A DNA stretch of 40,397 bases from Gracilaria vermiculophylla (taxonomy: Eukaryota > Rhodophyta > Florideophyceae > Gracilariales > Gracilariaceae): NCBI GenBank assembly GCA_019155205.2, contig JAHNZQ020000079.1:13001-53397 (forward strand), written 5' to 3'. The position numbers were made by a program, and so were the translations under genes. Positions 21,565 through 33,163 of the stretch are shown here, one piece after another. The notes below the pieces were generated by a model. That model made no database searches. It was not told the origin of the DNA and worked only from the letters and a program-made list of their open reading frames with translations. Positions within the stretch are counted from its first letter, which is position 1; the number at the start of each line of letters is the position of its first letter.

Positions 21565-23448
21565 ATGGACTCGTTCAGTGGAGTCAAAATTGAAAAGTTC
21601 GGTGAGGACAACTTCCATGTATGGAAGCAAAAGATTGAGCTACTACTTGCGCTCAAAGACCTCGATGATCACCTCGACTCTGTACGACCCACCGACGAAA
21701 ATGAGCTGTCTACTTGGAAAAAGAAAGATACCAAAGCCTGAGCGATCATCGGCCTGACTCTCAGTGATGAGCATTTGGACCATGTAAGGGACGCCGACAG
21801 CGCCGCCGACATGTGGAAAGCTATCTGTGATGTGTTACAACGCAAAACTTTGCTCAATAAAATCACCGCCCGACGGTCCTTCTACTCTGTCAAGATGCTT
21901 GATGATGAGAAAATGTTACAGTTCATCAACCGTGCACGTCATCTGGCATCAAACCTCAAGTGTATGCGCGTTGCTGTTGAGGAGAAGGACATCGCTATGG
22001 CCATCCTGTGTGGACTTCTGGATAAATTTGAGCACCTCATTGTGGCGATTGATACCATAATTGGCGATCGCCAACTCCCTCTAGAGTTTGTGAAGAGTCG
22101 TCTGCTTCAAGAAGAGCAGCGAATGAACGATCGTGCCAAGGAGGAGTGCGGAAGTGAAGCAGAGTCGGTCGGCCGACAGTCGCGAAAGAAGGGCGTTGTG
22201 TGCTACTACTGTGGCACCAAGGGTCATATCCAGAGAAACTGTTTCAAAAAGCAACGTGATGAGGCTAACAAAGATCAGGATGCTGCTGCCCATGCAAACG
22301 TACACAATGCTCAATGCAAAGAGCAAGGTATGGGTGACAGTGATTCTGACTATGTTTGCCTCATTGCTGGTGGAGCCGCCAAGGCCACTAACAGTGACTG
22401 GATTGCTGACTCCGGTGCTACCGCACACATGACCTTTGATGACTCCATGTTCCAATCATTCGAGAGCAAGGCAGCTTCTGGTGTGAGTATCGGCAATGCT
22501 TCTAAATTAGTGTCGCGTGGTGAAGGCTGTTTTGAGCTGGATGTGAGTGTTGATAGGTCAAGGCGCAAGTGCAAGTTGAGCAAAGTAATGCACGTGACAA
22601 GTCTGCGTTACCACCTGCTATCGGTATCTGCGATTTGTGACTTGGATGCTACTGTTGTGTTCGACAAACAGAAGGTGTGTGTGTACAGGGGCTTTGCTCT
22701 GATTGCACAAGGACATCATGTCAAAGGCCTTCACTACCTCTGTACTGCAGTTTCACAACTTGCTGATCGGGAAAGTGCACTTGTATCCGACCTGTCGATC
22801 TGGCATGCTCGTATGGCTCACGTGAATGTTGGTGGCATCAAGCAAATGGCTCGCGATGGCGTTGTGTCAGGGCTTAATGTGGATGTGGCACAGAATCTGA
22901 ATGTATGTGACTCTTGTGTTGTAGGAAAGTCGACCCGCGCGGCGAGTCCCAAGCAAGGTGGGGAGCGCGCAACCAAGCTGTTGGACCTTGCTGACCCGGA
23001 CATTTGTGGTCCAGTGGAGGTGGGTTCCTTGGGAGGCTCGCGCTACTTTGTTACATTCATCGACAATTATAGCCGGTTCTGCTTCCTGTACATGCTCAAG
23101 ACCAAGAGTGAGGCATTTCAGATGTTCGTGCAGTGGCTCATGTTTGTCCAAAACCAAATAGGTACCCAAGTTAAAACCGTTACTGCCAATGAGTGCGTAC
23201 TTCGTGCACTACGAACGGACAATGGTGGTGAGTACATCTCAAACAAATTTGCCAATGAACTTGAGTCACACGGTATTGAACATAAGCGTACTGTGCCTTA
23301 CAATCCGCACCAGAACGGTCTCGCCGAAAGGTTCAACCGCACACTCATGGACTTGGTTAGTTCAATGCTTTGTCACAAGAAACTGCCCAAAAGCTTCTGG
23401 GCAGAAGCACTGAATGTTGCGGTGTACGTGCGCAACCAATGGCCGTAA
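21565..23448 (+). pseudogene. Ty1/copia gag-protease-integrase polyprotein, truncated
   Basis: ATG 21565 opens a frame to TAA 23446-23448, interrupted once by TGA 21739-21741. Domains in order: copia-type gag (start MDSFSGVKIEKFGEDNFHVW, then a helical region); a CCHC zinc knuckle CYYCGTKGHIQRNC (~22201-22242); the protease motif DWIADSGATAHM (~22400); an integrase zinc-binding region (WHARMAHVN with CDSC ~22908); and the integrase core with Asp in IDNYSRF, Asp in RTDNGGEY and Glu in GLAERFNRTL. All these catalytic residues are intact. The frame ends just after YVRNQWP, where the reverse transcriptase/RNase H half should follow; it is replaced by unrelated AT-rich DNA. Gag-pol in one frame is normal for this family. 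The TGA is probably a CGA mutation. Confidence 0.92.
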
Positions 23449-24109
23449 TGTGGATGGATCGAGATACAATGTACTTTTTTTTAACCTCGGCCACAGTTAA
23501 TCCTGGTACTCCTATTGTTATGGAGAGATAGAGATTGGAGGGAACTATTTCTAAGAAAATGGAATGTGAGGTTGCAATTCCTGAGATTTGTAAAAAATAC
23601 TTCAAAACATATTAACGATCGATTGCCATAACAGAAGCCGATAAAATGCTTTAAATCTAAAAAAGAAAATAGAAGTGGAAGAGTGGTCATTTCGAGTGAA
23701 TTTCTCTCTTTTAGCAATTTGCATTGTGGATGCATGGAAACTGTATAAGGCAGCAAATGGAAACAGGAGCGTTACAAGTCTAAATCACTTTCATTGTGAG
23801 CTGGCCGATGAATTAATAGACAATACTTGGGACATGACTTGTTTAATGAAAAGAAATGAACCGGAAAATGAAAATAATATTGAACAACCAATGTTTGCTG
23901 GCACTGGCTCGCATTTAGTGCAAACCAACAGAAGAAGGAAAACAAAAAATGGAATGATTACAAAAGCTTCATATAAAGGACGATGCAATATTTGCAGAGG
24001 TATTACGAAATCGAAGTTTTTATGTACTGCATGCTTATCAAAAAAAAGAAAAAGAAGTGTTTTTATGTCACACTGGTACGAACAGAGATTGTTTTATAAA
24101 ACTCATTAA
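23449..24109 (+). pseudogene. piggyBac-like transposase C-terminal remnant
   Basis: AT-rich, unlike its neighbours. From 23675 to TAA 24107 it reads FSLLAICIVDAWKLYKAANG, matching the last catalytic-domain helix region of piggyBac transposases (KWW..lf...iD.avvNA..LY). It ends with a cysteine-rich domain CNIC-x9-CTAC at ~23980-24035. Upstream (23500-23670, other frame, with stops) are blocks resembling the preceding segment (VAIPEICKKYF; KRK-KWK). The N-terminal and main DDD catalytic parts are absent. The terminal Cys/His part is shortened compared with the usual zinc finger. It sits where the copia element is cut and before gypsy copy B. Confidence 0.55.
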
Positions 24110-24689
24110 GGAGTGTCACGGTATAGCGAAGCATAGTATCTAAAAGAAATGTCAACAACATTTACAAAATTCGTTTTTTAAGTAAAATGCAACATTTCAA
24201 TGCAATTATTGAGCAAAAGTTCTTTTACCTTGAGCCCCCTACTAATTCAATCCGCGTTGTTTACACTTGTTAGATTATTTAAACTCTATTACGAAACTGC
24301 CTCTTTTAATATATGTCACCTTATTCTGTCTGCTGTTCAAGTGGGTGATGAAAACGTTCTCAGAATTTAAATATTTTTAGAATTCGTCGAGCTTTCGAAA
24401 GAGGTTTTGGGCTTTTTGAAACTCAGCGAGGGCCGGACTCAGGACGGGTTGTATCAATGTAGTCTGATGACCACTGAGCTGCTGTGATAGCTTAGCGCGT
24501 GTTCTACAACTATTTATTGTTCACAGGCAATCCTGGATAACAGGTTTTTAAATTTTAAATTTCCAAAATACTGGCCTACGGGTCAAACTCCATTTTTTAT
24601 TTTTTTATTTTGCGTGATGGTGTGCTGACCTCATGTGAGGTCAATTTGACCTCGTATGAGGTCAGCGCATGGATTGGATAGACACTAGA
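24110..24689. other. AT-rich non-coding DNA after the piggyBac remnant
   Basis: No gene seen. Contains a run of T-rich sequence and a complex palindrome (24624-24666). It could be the 3' end and terminal repeat region of the piggyBac-like element. Confidence 0.4.
24624..24666. repeat. Compound palindrome of four TGACCTC-type words
   Basis: Outer 11-bp arms GCTGACCTCAT (24624-24634) and ATGAGGTCAGC (24656-24666) enclose two further inverted words, GAGGTCA and TGACCTC. All four words pair in more than one way. It lies ~25 bases from the left edge of gypsy copy B. Confidence 0.8.
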
Positions 24690-25802
24690 GGGACCATTGG
24701 GTCTCCCCACATCTCTGTGTGGCGACGCCCATCAAGTTTGCGTATCATATCTCAAATCCAAATGACTCCTTAGAACGGTTCATCATGATGATTGCCTAGA
24801 CGGCATTCGCTGTCGTCTCCCTAGCGGATTATCTCCAGGCAGCGGACGTATGCCTTACTTCCGTTATTTGGTGCCGCGAAGGTCGTCTATACTGGGATTC
24901 TTCGTATGCGCCAAACGCCGGACGTTTGCTACCCTTCTCGGTGCCAAGTATCCGGGTCCTGCGCTCCTTAGAAATTCAAAATCTGGTCAAGGGGACCTCG
25001 TGGAGCGATTCCAAGTAAAAAACGCTGCTAAATTATAACTTACGGGTGGCGTGGAATGAGACACCGGGCTTTCTAGGCTATGAATATGGCGAATACAAGT
25101 TTCACCCCATCGTGAGCAGCCCGAATGGAGACGAGGACGGGCGAGACTACCCGGCCTTTATGACCTTGCCTATTCTTGGATTTTTTAGGTTCCGCGGCCC
25201 TGTATACCCGATTACGATCCCATGGTTGAGAGCTGGCGATTCGAAAGCCTCTTCCGTTACCAGTTACATCGCAGGACGTGGCTGCGCCTTTTGAGGTGGA
25301 GACGCAGCCTCCAGCATCGATGCCGAATACTCCCACAGTGGTGGCCCATGTGTCTCCGGAGAAAGAGGATGGGGTAACTCCGGTCCCTACTGCCTCAGTC
25401 CGGTTGATGCAAGCCCAACTACAGAACGTCCCGGTTCCGGTCATTCAGCCTGGCCTGAGAAGAGTCCCGGTTCCTGTGCCGCCGTCAACTCTGATGTTGG
25501 CTGCTCCATCCTTGGCCCTGCTGATCTCTGCGGCAGAATCTGGAGAGTTCGCTCGGGAGCCCACCGTCACGGATGGTCCGCCGTCTGCGACTCCCACTGT
25601 AGCGTTTGATGTCCCGTTGATGGAGATTGCCGATTTTGGCGTACCATCAGGCGGACTAACCTCTGGGGCACTTGGTACAGCCTTTCAAGAGTTTGTGCAT
25701 GCTTGCCTGTTGACAGGACGTCCTGGTTCTTTTTGTACTATAGAAGCTCTACGTGAGGGTTGCAACTCGGTCCTAGCCCTTTAAAATGCCCGAGTGGACT
25801 GA
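24690..25802 (+). pseudogene. Antisense ORF of the gypsy element, copy B (5' part missing)
   Basis: Homologous to ~17570-18689 of copy A. Matching blocks include FAYHISN, EGRLYWDSSYAPN, IQNLVKGTSWS, YEYGEYKFHPIV and GLRRVPVPVPP. The frame is broken by indels and stops (frame changes near 24850, 25046 and 25278; TAA 25782). The aligned terminal stop is TGA 25800-25802. The N-terminal half present in copy A is absent because the copy begins at ~24690. Downstream, an ATG-led helical segment (VALDESLAEFLES...LQAEYATPFGYLY) continues to a TAG near 25931. Function unknown; the element context is clear. Confidence 0.6.
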
Positions 25803-26460
25803 ATATGGATGGTGGCCCTCGACGAGAGCCTGGCGGAGTTCCTTGAGAGCCATGCACAAACATCAAAGGCCCGCCTGCAGGCGGAGTATGCGACGCCGTT
25901 TGGTTACCTGTACGCGTGCGTTATCCCGTAGGTGGCAGTTTGGATACGGTAGCGACGGAGCAAAAGTATCCTTAAGTTGGAATGGAACCTCCCTGAACTG
26001 TAGTTTCAATACGAATGGGCCGTACACGAGCGCCCAGCGTAACGAGACGTTACAGCAAGAGCATACGAGAAGCAGGCAACGGTGGCATGGAGGCAAAACG
26101 AGATCTCCAGGTGAGGGATAGATAGAGAGGAAAGAAGGACAGCTACGGTTTGGGGCCCCTTCGACTTTCCTAAATGGAGATGCCTATGCGGAAATGCGTT
26201 TCCGCTCCAAATTGGCGTTGTATCGTCTGATAAAGTTCTCCAGCATTCGTGGCAGTGCTTCTTTCATGTCATTATTCGAAGAGTATCCGTACCAATGGAC
26301 GCGGTACAGTATCTACGCGGGGTTTGTTGGTGAGAGACAATATGGTCCACCGCATATCGGATTTCACCTTGAGGGGTCAAGATGGCGCCTGGAGCTTTTA
26401 TAAGTTGTTAACCAAGAGATTTGATGGAAAATCTAGCATCCATTCGTGTCTTCGCTTTTT
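25803..26460. mobile_element. Gypsy copy B, region between antisense ORF and integrase
   Basis: Aligns with 18690-19253 of copy A. The plus strand keeps traces of a charged helical peptide; the minus strand shows nothing. No separate gene is called. Confidence 0.45.
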
Positions 26461-27900
26461 AGATGGGCAGACAAGAACGATCCACGTATGTCTCCTGAGG
26501 TGGGGTGACGGGCATTCCTGAAAGGCTGAGTGTTGGGAGTTCCACCACCCCATCACGGGAAGAGAAGTCTCGGAGCCCGCTTATCTCGATGGCAATAGTG
26601 TCTCTGTAGGTTTCCAAGGCTTCAAAAGGCCCTCAGATGTGCGGCGCTAGCGTGCGTGGGACGTCCGGCGGTTCATCTGATGCCTCAGAAAGGCTATCGA
26701 GGAAATCGTCGTCGCCTTCCTTCAGGTGAGGGCCTTCTATCACCTTCCTGTCTAAATCTCTTTTCTATCTTCTTTTGTGAGGCATTACGTTTCTCATTTG
26801 CGAGGGAGAGTGCGTCTTCAGAACGCCTCAAAATCAAGCGCATTGCTTGAGCCACTGTTGGTGCCTTGGGCCTTTGTGCCTGGTGCACAGTGGCGCACAC
26901 CACGATAACGGCATTAGGCGGGACGCGCAAGAGCAACAGACTGAAAGGAGTGGCACCCGTGGAGCGGTGCATCTGCATTTTCTATGCATACAATAGCGGG
27001 CCCACGTATGCATCCCATTCCTTCTGGTGATCCGGGACGTAGTGCATAATCCTTGAGACGAGAGATTTCCTAATCCTATCCGTCTTTCCGTTGGTCTGGG
27101 GGTGGTATGTAGTGGTAAACAACTGCTTCATCCCCAGCATTCCGGAGATGACGCTGAATAGTTTCGCCGCAAACTGAAGTTCGTTGTCCATAAGAAGATA
27201 CGACGGGATCCCGTATAGGTGAGCCCAAGTATCTAGAAAGGTGTCGGCAATTACTGCTGCGGTGGTGCTCCGCAAGGGAAAAGCGCGCGTGATCTTCGAG
27301 AACAGATCGGTGATCACGGAGATAAATCGGTACCCGCTTTTCAACTTGGGAAGAGACCCCAACTAATCCATGGCCACCAACTCCAAAGCTCATGAAGACG
27401 TGAAAAGGGTGAGTGGCGTCCGGTGTTTGTGGATATTCTTCCTAGTTGCAGTGCATGAGTGGCATCCCGCCAGTGTTGGGAATGCTTCATGAGCCATTTG
27501 CAACCAATAAAACCTTCCTCTTCAGGGTGAAATGCATGCACGATTCCTTGGGGAGCACTGAAAGCCCACGTAATGCGACAGATACAGCACCCTCGCCCAG
27601 AAGCTTGTCGGCACCATCTTTCGGAGAACACCGTTCAGGGGAGTGCGGCGTACCAGTACGTTGTTTCTGTCGAAATCGAATGACCATGTTAGACTCCCCA
27701 TAGTGACGAGGAATGCCTTGCAGTACGTATCCGTGCTCTGCTCCTTCAGAAACTCCACTATGGTGATGTAGGGGGTTTTGGTGGTCTCCTCGACGAGGGC
27801 CATCACCTCCGGGAGTCCCCAGAGCCTGCCTCCAGGTTCACAGCTATCCAAGCATTCTCCTTCGGATCCTTCTCTCCTCGTGGCTTTCTTATTGACTAGA
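26461..27900 (-). pseudogene. Gypsy integrase, copy B
   Basis: Read leftward on the minus strand. The zinc-binding region is at ~27650-27440 (LSHYVGF..., then YWLQMAHEAF and CHSCTATRKNIHKHRTP). The core is at 27362-26982: Asp in VITDLFSK, Asp in LMDNELQFA, and the glutamate position in TNGKTDRIRKSL is Asp instead of Glu. A conserved MHRSTGATPF block starts at 26978; the C-terminal domain continues to ~26460. A stop in the IN core N-terminus, one at ~26979 and frame changes break it. Compared with the family, a catalytic residue is lost, so it is dead. It is continuous upstream with RNase H and RT. Confidence 0.85.
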
Positions 27901-29200
27901 CACGGAATACTGTCCTCTAACGGTGTTTATTCTTTTCACTCGGTGAAAATACATGACAGAGCGTCCGCTGGCTGTTATTTTATCCCCGGGTGGTGGAACA
28001 TGTCAAATGCGTAGTACAGAAGGCGTAGTCTCCGAATCTCCTAGCTTCGGGAATCATTCGTCAAGGAAAATATGCACATGAATGGTGCATTGTCCGTCCG
28101 CAAGGTGAACTGGGCGCCTTCCACGTACGGGTGTAAAAGCAACTCCGCCCATACGATGGCGAGACATTTGCGCTCCGAGGTGGAATAATTCTGCCCCGCT
28201 CGTGGAAGGCTCCGATTTCAGTATTCTATAGGTTGAAGTCCATTATCATGTTGTTCCTGTAGAAGAGCACATCCGATTTGATACTTAGAGGCGTCTGTGT
28301 GCAATATCATGTGGCCGTTCCGCTTCGGAAGAACCAAGATCGGTGGCTCTCTTATTCTGCTCTTCAAGGTGCCAAATTCTTCAAACTATTTGCCCGTCAG
28401 CGGAGCCACTGGCGTTGGTTTGTGTTTCTCCAAGAGGCGATTCAACGGCGCCGCAGTTTGGGAGAACTTCGTGAAAAATCTCCAAAAGAAATTACAAAAA
28501 ACCCAATGAGAACTGGAGTTCCGTCTGGTTTGTGGGACGTTCATCTTCGTTGATGTCGTCTAGAGTCTTCTTGAAAACCTGCAAGCTGCCAGGGATCATA
28601 AAATGCCCCTGAAAATCCACCAAGGACTTGAAAACGAGACACTACTCCGTCTTCATGGCGAATCCTTCATCCTTTAGGCTTTAGACCACGTGCTCTAAAT
28701 ACATAAAATGCTCCTGCGCACTGTGGGTGTGCATCATGACATCCTCAATATACACCAGGGCGTACTTCCACTTCAGCGCTGACAAGATTATGTCCACCGC
28801 TCGTTGGACCGTAGCGGGTAAGTTCTTCAATCCAAATGGCATCATAGGAATCTGAAAATTACACAGTAGGAAGTGAATTTTATCTTATCCTTACAGGAGT
28901 CCGCCGTCTCAGTCTGCCAGTAGCCGCTGTTGGCATCCAGCGTAAAGAAAACGAATGCATCATTTAAAGAGTCGATACGTTCATCCATGCGGGGTATCAG
29001 ATACGAACCGCGTAACGTCCGCTCGCTGAGGCGTCTATAGTGAATGAAAAACCTCATGGCGCCATCTTTCCTCTTCGTAACCACCACCGGAGACGCTCAT
29101 TTGGAATTGTAGGTCTCGATAACGCCCTTATCTAACATTTGATGGACCTCATTGCGTTTAAATTCTTGAGGATGGCTCTCCTCGGGAAATGGTCTCCCGG
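27901..29200 (-). pseudogene. Gypsy reverse transcriptase-RNase H, copy B
   Basis: Minus strand. RT starts near 29150 (LDKGVIETY) and has VVTKRKDGAMRFFIHYRR and YLIPRMDERIDSL at 29087-28980, then FTLDANSGYWQ. The active-site box reads YIED at 28741-28752 in place of the usual YxDD, so the first catalytic Asp of the pair is Glu. RNase H follows (~28330-28000): LHTDASKYQIGCAL, NYSTSERKCLAIVWA and LRTDNAPFM. Several stops and frame changes interrupt it. This order (PR-RT-RH-IN) defines Ty3/gypsy. Confidence 0.88.
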
Positions 29201-29700
29201 TTTTGCCTCTGGTATGAGATGGAAAATGGAGATTTGTTAGGCTGACTTGTCCAAGGCGACCAGACTACATATCCTCCGAGGTGGATAGAATCTTCACTAT
29301 CCTATTGCGATACGTTTTACTCTCTTTGCCAATTTGGAGCTTTCCCTGCCAAGTGACAGGCTGCTCTTTTTCTGGAGTCGTCGATCCCACTTCGGATTCT
29401 GTTGTGGGGATTGTATCGCATTCCTTCCGGCCCTCCGTACAAGGAAGGTACACTAGTCTGGCAGGGGCTGGTAATGCCAATCCGACGACAGACCCCTTCT
29501 GGAGCCGCAAAGGCGACTACTTCTGGTTACCAGGAACGACCCTGAAGGGAATGCTCGGCACTATATCTATAACGCCGTTGGCTATCATGGAATGCTACTT
29601 CTTCATCAGATGTGGACTCCCCTGTAGGATGGAAAGGCCAAGTAAAGAGGTCTGCACCAGAACCTCGGCCTGACTCCTCGCTGGTATTTCGACACTCTTC
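29201..29700 (-). mobile_element. Gypsy copy B, protease-RT linker
   Basis: The interval between the protease and RT blocks is part of the pol region by position, but no conserved motif is seen. Plus-strand ORFs here are shadows. Confidence 0.4.
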
Positions 29701-30110
29701 ATCACCCGGAGCTTATTTTACCGAGTCTACCTTGTAAGATTGCGCATTTGGCACGAGTTGGTGTTCGATCTCGGGGATGCAGACACAATACTTACAGGAG
29801 CGGCGTCGTAAAACGTCACCTTCCGCAGGCGTGGGTATATTGCACGGGCATACCGATCCCCAAAAGAAGGGCCCAATATGCATTGTGCGTCCACGTTGGT
29901 CGCCACGAAGAAGCACAACTTCACCTGCAAAAGGCCCAACAGGAGACACCCCGGTAATGCCCCAAAGATGTTGAATATTCGACTCGACGCGTATAGGATC
30001 GTGCGGAGCTTGCCGCTCTTCAAGGAGCCGAGAGCTAACAGAGTGGGCACGTCAACGTGCACAAGGTTTGGGACAGCACCGGTGTTGAGGATATCGCGCA
30101 TTGGTATGGA
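29701..30110 (-). pseudogene. Gypsy aspartic protease, copy B
   Basis: Minus strand from ~30101. The active-site word is NTGA (30075-30086) in place of DTGA/DSGA, followed by VPNLVHVD. Then come a LFF-type strand region and CILGPSFGDRYARAIYPR, the usual ILG flap-like C-terminal motif. The Asp-to-Asn change removes the catalytic residue. Confidence 0.75.
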
Positions 30111-32520
30111 GGCGAGTTAGGAACATCCTATAGAGACAAAATGTTTACAAGTCTCACGGCAGAGCGGGCAAACACAGTCCGCAAAGTTGTCGAATGTGTC
30201 CAAATGGATTTGAAGGTCTGCCAATTTTGCGTCGATTGTGCAGATGGCGTCTCCCATTTTCCCAGATACCACGTACGTTGGGCCATAGCTCATTACGGAC
30301 AAGCCACGTGGAGCCTTTACGCGTGACTTTGAGCGTTTTTCTGGTTGGAGGGGATTGGCGTCCCAGTTGGAAACGATTGCTGCGGTTCCGCATCGGGATG
30401 CGACGTATTCCATCGAGGTGTCTCCGGTTTGGGTGATGGCTCGTGCACTGATGGTGAATGTGACAGGGTGACAGGATGTACTACAGCTGGAATGCGGTAA
30501 TCGTAGTTTCCTTGAAGGCAACGGATATCTTGATACGCGGTTAGATAACATCCACTCTCCGTTGGTTTGTCCTTAAGGTCCTGGAACTTCTTTCCCCGTT
30601 CTGGCAGGATGGCGGCTCTCATTGCCGGTGTGAGAGTATTACAGTGCAATGGCGGTGGTTAGCCCAGAGGGTTTGCAAATCGGACATTCCTGTACGATCC
30701 TGCCGATATGTAAGAGATAAGAGACGAGGGTGTCCTCATCCTGGACGATGGCACCTAAGAGGAGACGTATATAAGAGCAAGGGCCTCTTGCTATGTCTCA
30801 AGCGTGAGCTCGCCAACCTCTACTGAGGTGCTGAAACCAAACTTCAGAGCGGATTACCGACGTTTCCTTAAGGCCGTCGGGTTGTCCGAGAGTGAAGCGC
30901 GGCTGCGGCAGGCGGCACAGTGGGTATACCCATTGAATTACGCCAAAGATGGCAGTTCTGCATAGGTGATATTTTGATGCGTTGTAAATTGATGAAGCAC
31001 CCTAGTACAGATCAAGGGAAGTAGTCCTTCGACAAACAGCGACTGCGGCCGCCGTCCGGAGAACACGTTTCCACTCTGCAAGGCCTTCGTCCATAGATTC
31101 TATGAGAACTCCGCTTCGGTCATTGCCGTTAGGTGGATATAGAAGGTGACTTCAGCATTAGAGTCGGCTATCACCTTATCCGTTGCGTACCTTTCAAGAA
31201 GGAAAATTTACCACCTCCGAGTACATTGTCAAGAGTTCTGTTCCAGGATCATCCACAATGGTGCTATTCTCCGAAAGGCGTGGCTGCACCAGCGAGAGCG
31301 CATGCCGTGTGCGGTAGAACTGAAAGCACCCAACGGCGGCACCTTCGTGCACACCATTGCCATTACATGCTGAACGGAAATGTGTTAGAAATCTCATCAC
31401 CCAAAATAGGTTTTTATCTGAAAAGGAGTGCTTCTTAATTTGAATATCCATGCGGCACTGCATCTTCATAAGTCCTTTCGCGACCGACGAATCGTAAAGT
31501 GTGGAGCAATCATTCAACAGGTACGTGGCCTATTTCACTCACTGTCTTGTTAGGATGTAAAATATTCTCCCAGCTGGAGCTGCTTACGGATTGAGAGTCT
31601 GAGCTTCTCTCCAAATCGGTGTCTCGCTTTCTGATTTTCTCCCTCCTTCTCTTTTGGCGTCTGTCCTGTAGATTTTCTGGCAGCCTGAAGAAAGCCTCAC
31701 CCTCGCGATTCACCCGAGGAGTACCCTGTCCTTCTCTCCTTGGATGAAGTAATTCGAGACCGGTATACGGTCCTCCTCCATAAAGAGACAAGTCCAAATG
31801 GTTCATAGCACTATTCCTGAGGTGTTCCCACTTCCCTACAACAATATTAATTCCTTTTCTGGCGTAGGCGGTCGTAATATCCATTCGATTCTGCCCGGGG
31901 TCGCCTTAGGTGTTGATAGAGAGAATCTCTCCTGTACGGAAGAATGACTTTGAAACGCCCAAGCAGGGAGCAGATGCGCGGTTTGGGAACGAACCTCCGC
32001 ACGTATAGCATCTGAGATCACCCATATGAAAGGATGGGAATCCAGCAAAGCATCCACTGCACGGTGAGCACTCTCTGTGGCGATTTCCTTAACAAAAACA
32101 GGGCGGCGCGCTCCGAAATATGCCTCAACACCTGCAGGAATTCTTTCGAGCAGTTCATGTGAGAGCCAATTTGTAAGATGTGGGGCTATTGACTCCAGAA
32201 AGGAGAGAGCATAGGTTGTTTCCGTCCCTGCAGCTCCTGAGGTGGCGCCTGCGATGTCGTGTGCGATTCTGCAACCTCCATGTCGGTGTTTTCAAGAGGT
32301 GTCGCGTGGGATCCATCCTGCCTCCGATCGTGCACTCTCCGAAGCGGACTCCTGAACCGCTCCAAAAGAAGCCAGTATTCCTAAGGAGACTTTCAGGGTC
32401 CTCCAGTCTGAGGGCCATCTCCTGGGGAGCGCTGCGCATGCTGCGTCCACCAACGGAGTCGAACGCTTGAGAGTCCTGTATGCGGGTTTCCATTGGATGT
32501 TCCACGGGGTCCATGTAGGA
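30111..32520 (-). pseudogene. Gypsy gag region, copy B
   Basis: Minus strand, decayed in several frames. Recognisable parts: an N-terminal stretch (AVDALLDSHPFIWVISDAI, ~32060-32000); a basic, Arg/Glu-rich segment (~31700-31600); a capsid-like segment with FWVMRFLTHFRSACNGNGV and CFQFYRTRHALSL (~31400-31300); GNVFSGRRPQSLFVEGLLP (~31019-31075, the common gag FxEGLP word); and a Cys-rich stretch (CPLC..., ~30165) just before protease. No intact CCHC knuckle is seen. Position between LTR/PBS and protease fits gag. Confidence 0.6.
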
Positions 32521-32650
32521 GAAAATCGGGGGTGATTTATTTCCAGTTTGGAATCCTCTTAAGGAATAATTCCACTCTTGGGTTCCGATCGATGTAAACT
32601 AGAATCGCTGTTCTGTCATGACTGTTGCGATTCTTTTAGGAAACTGAACT

Positions 32651-32667
32651 TCTAAGACAAAAGACCA
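32651..32667 (-). other. Primer-binding site of gypsy copy B
   Basis: On the minus strand TGGTCTTTTGTCTTAGA starts one base inside the LTR end, as a site complementary to a tRNA 3' CCA end should. The tRNA is not identified. Confidence 0.5.
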
Positions 32668-32668
32668 G

Positions 32669-33163
32669 TTATGGAACCGTCAGTTCTCTTTTTCAGGTGG
32701 TAGTGCAAAACGTCCGTGAGGAGTTTCTGGTGACTCCAATGGCACGATTTCGTAAAGGTGGTCTCCGGTAATCGCTTTCACGAGCCGGGAAAATCCTGAA
32801 ACGGGACCCACAAATACCAAGCGGAGAAGGGAGCTCACTGGACGGACAATGCTCCTACAGGCGTTGCTACGATGAGAACTGGAGTTTTGCGGCTTAGAAA
32901 TGAAAGGATGTTCAACGAGAGTCTCCAACCGGAAAAATAGACGAGTGCTGAAGGGTGCTTGTTTTCATTTTCCAAAAGGTGGAGCTAAACCCCTCGACAG
33001 GTCTCACTACTGTAATAATTGCCTACACCGATTAAATCTAATATATGTAAATTCTATAATTTCTCAGGAGTACTGTACTTAGTTAATAAAAATACAAACA
33101 CTGTCAGGAATACCCCATTTTAAAACCACAAGATAATATTCCCTTGGGATCCACTGCACTACA
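32669..33163 (-). repeat. Gypsy LTR B (5' LTR in minus orientation)
   Basis: Aligns with LTR A except for the ~315-bp insertion there. On the minus strand it begins TGTAGTGCAGTGG and ends CATAA (CCACA in LTR A). It is followed by the primer-binding site and gag, so it is the promoter LTR. The flanking 5-base words of the two LTRs do not match (ATAGG versus GTATT). So a single clean insertion with both LTRs is not supported. Confidence 0.7.

Noticed and set aside
30767..30776. Plus-strand TATA box and small gene at ~30.77 kb
   Set aside because: It lies inside the minus-strand gag region. The plus-strand peptide is short and ends after ~65 codons with no support.
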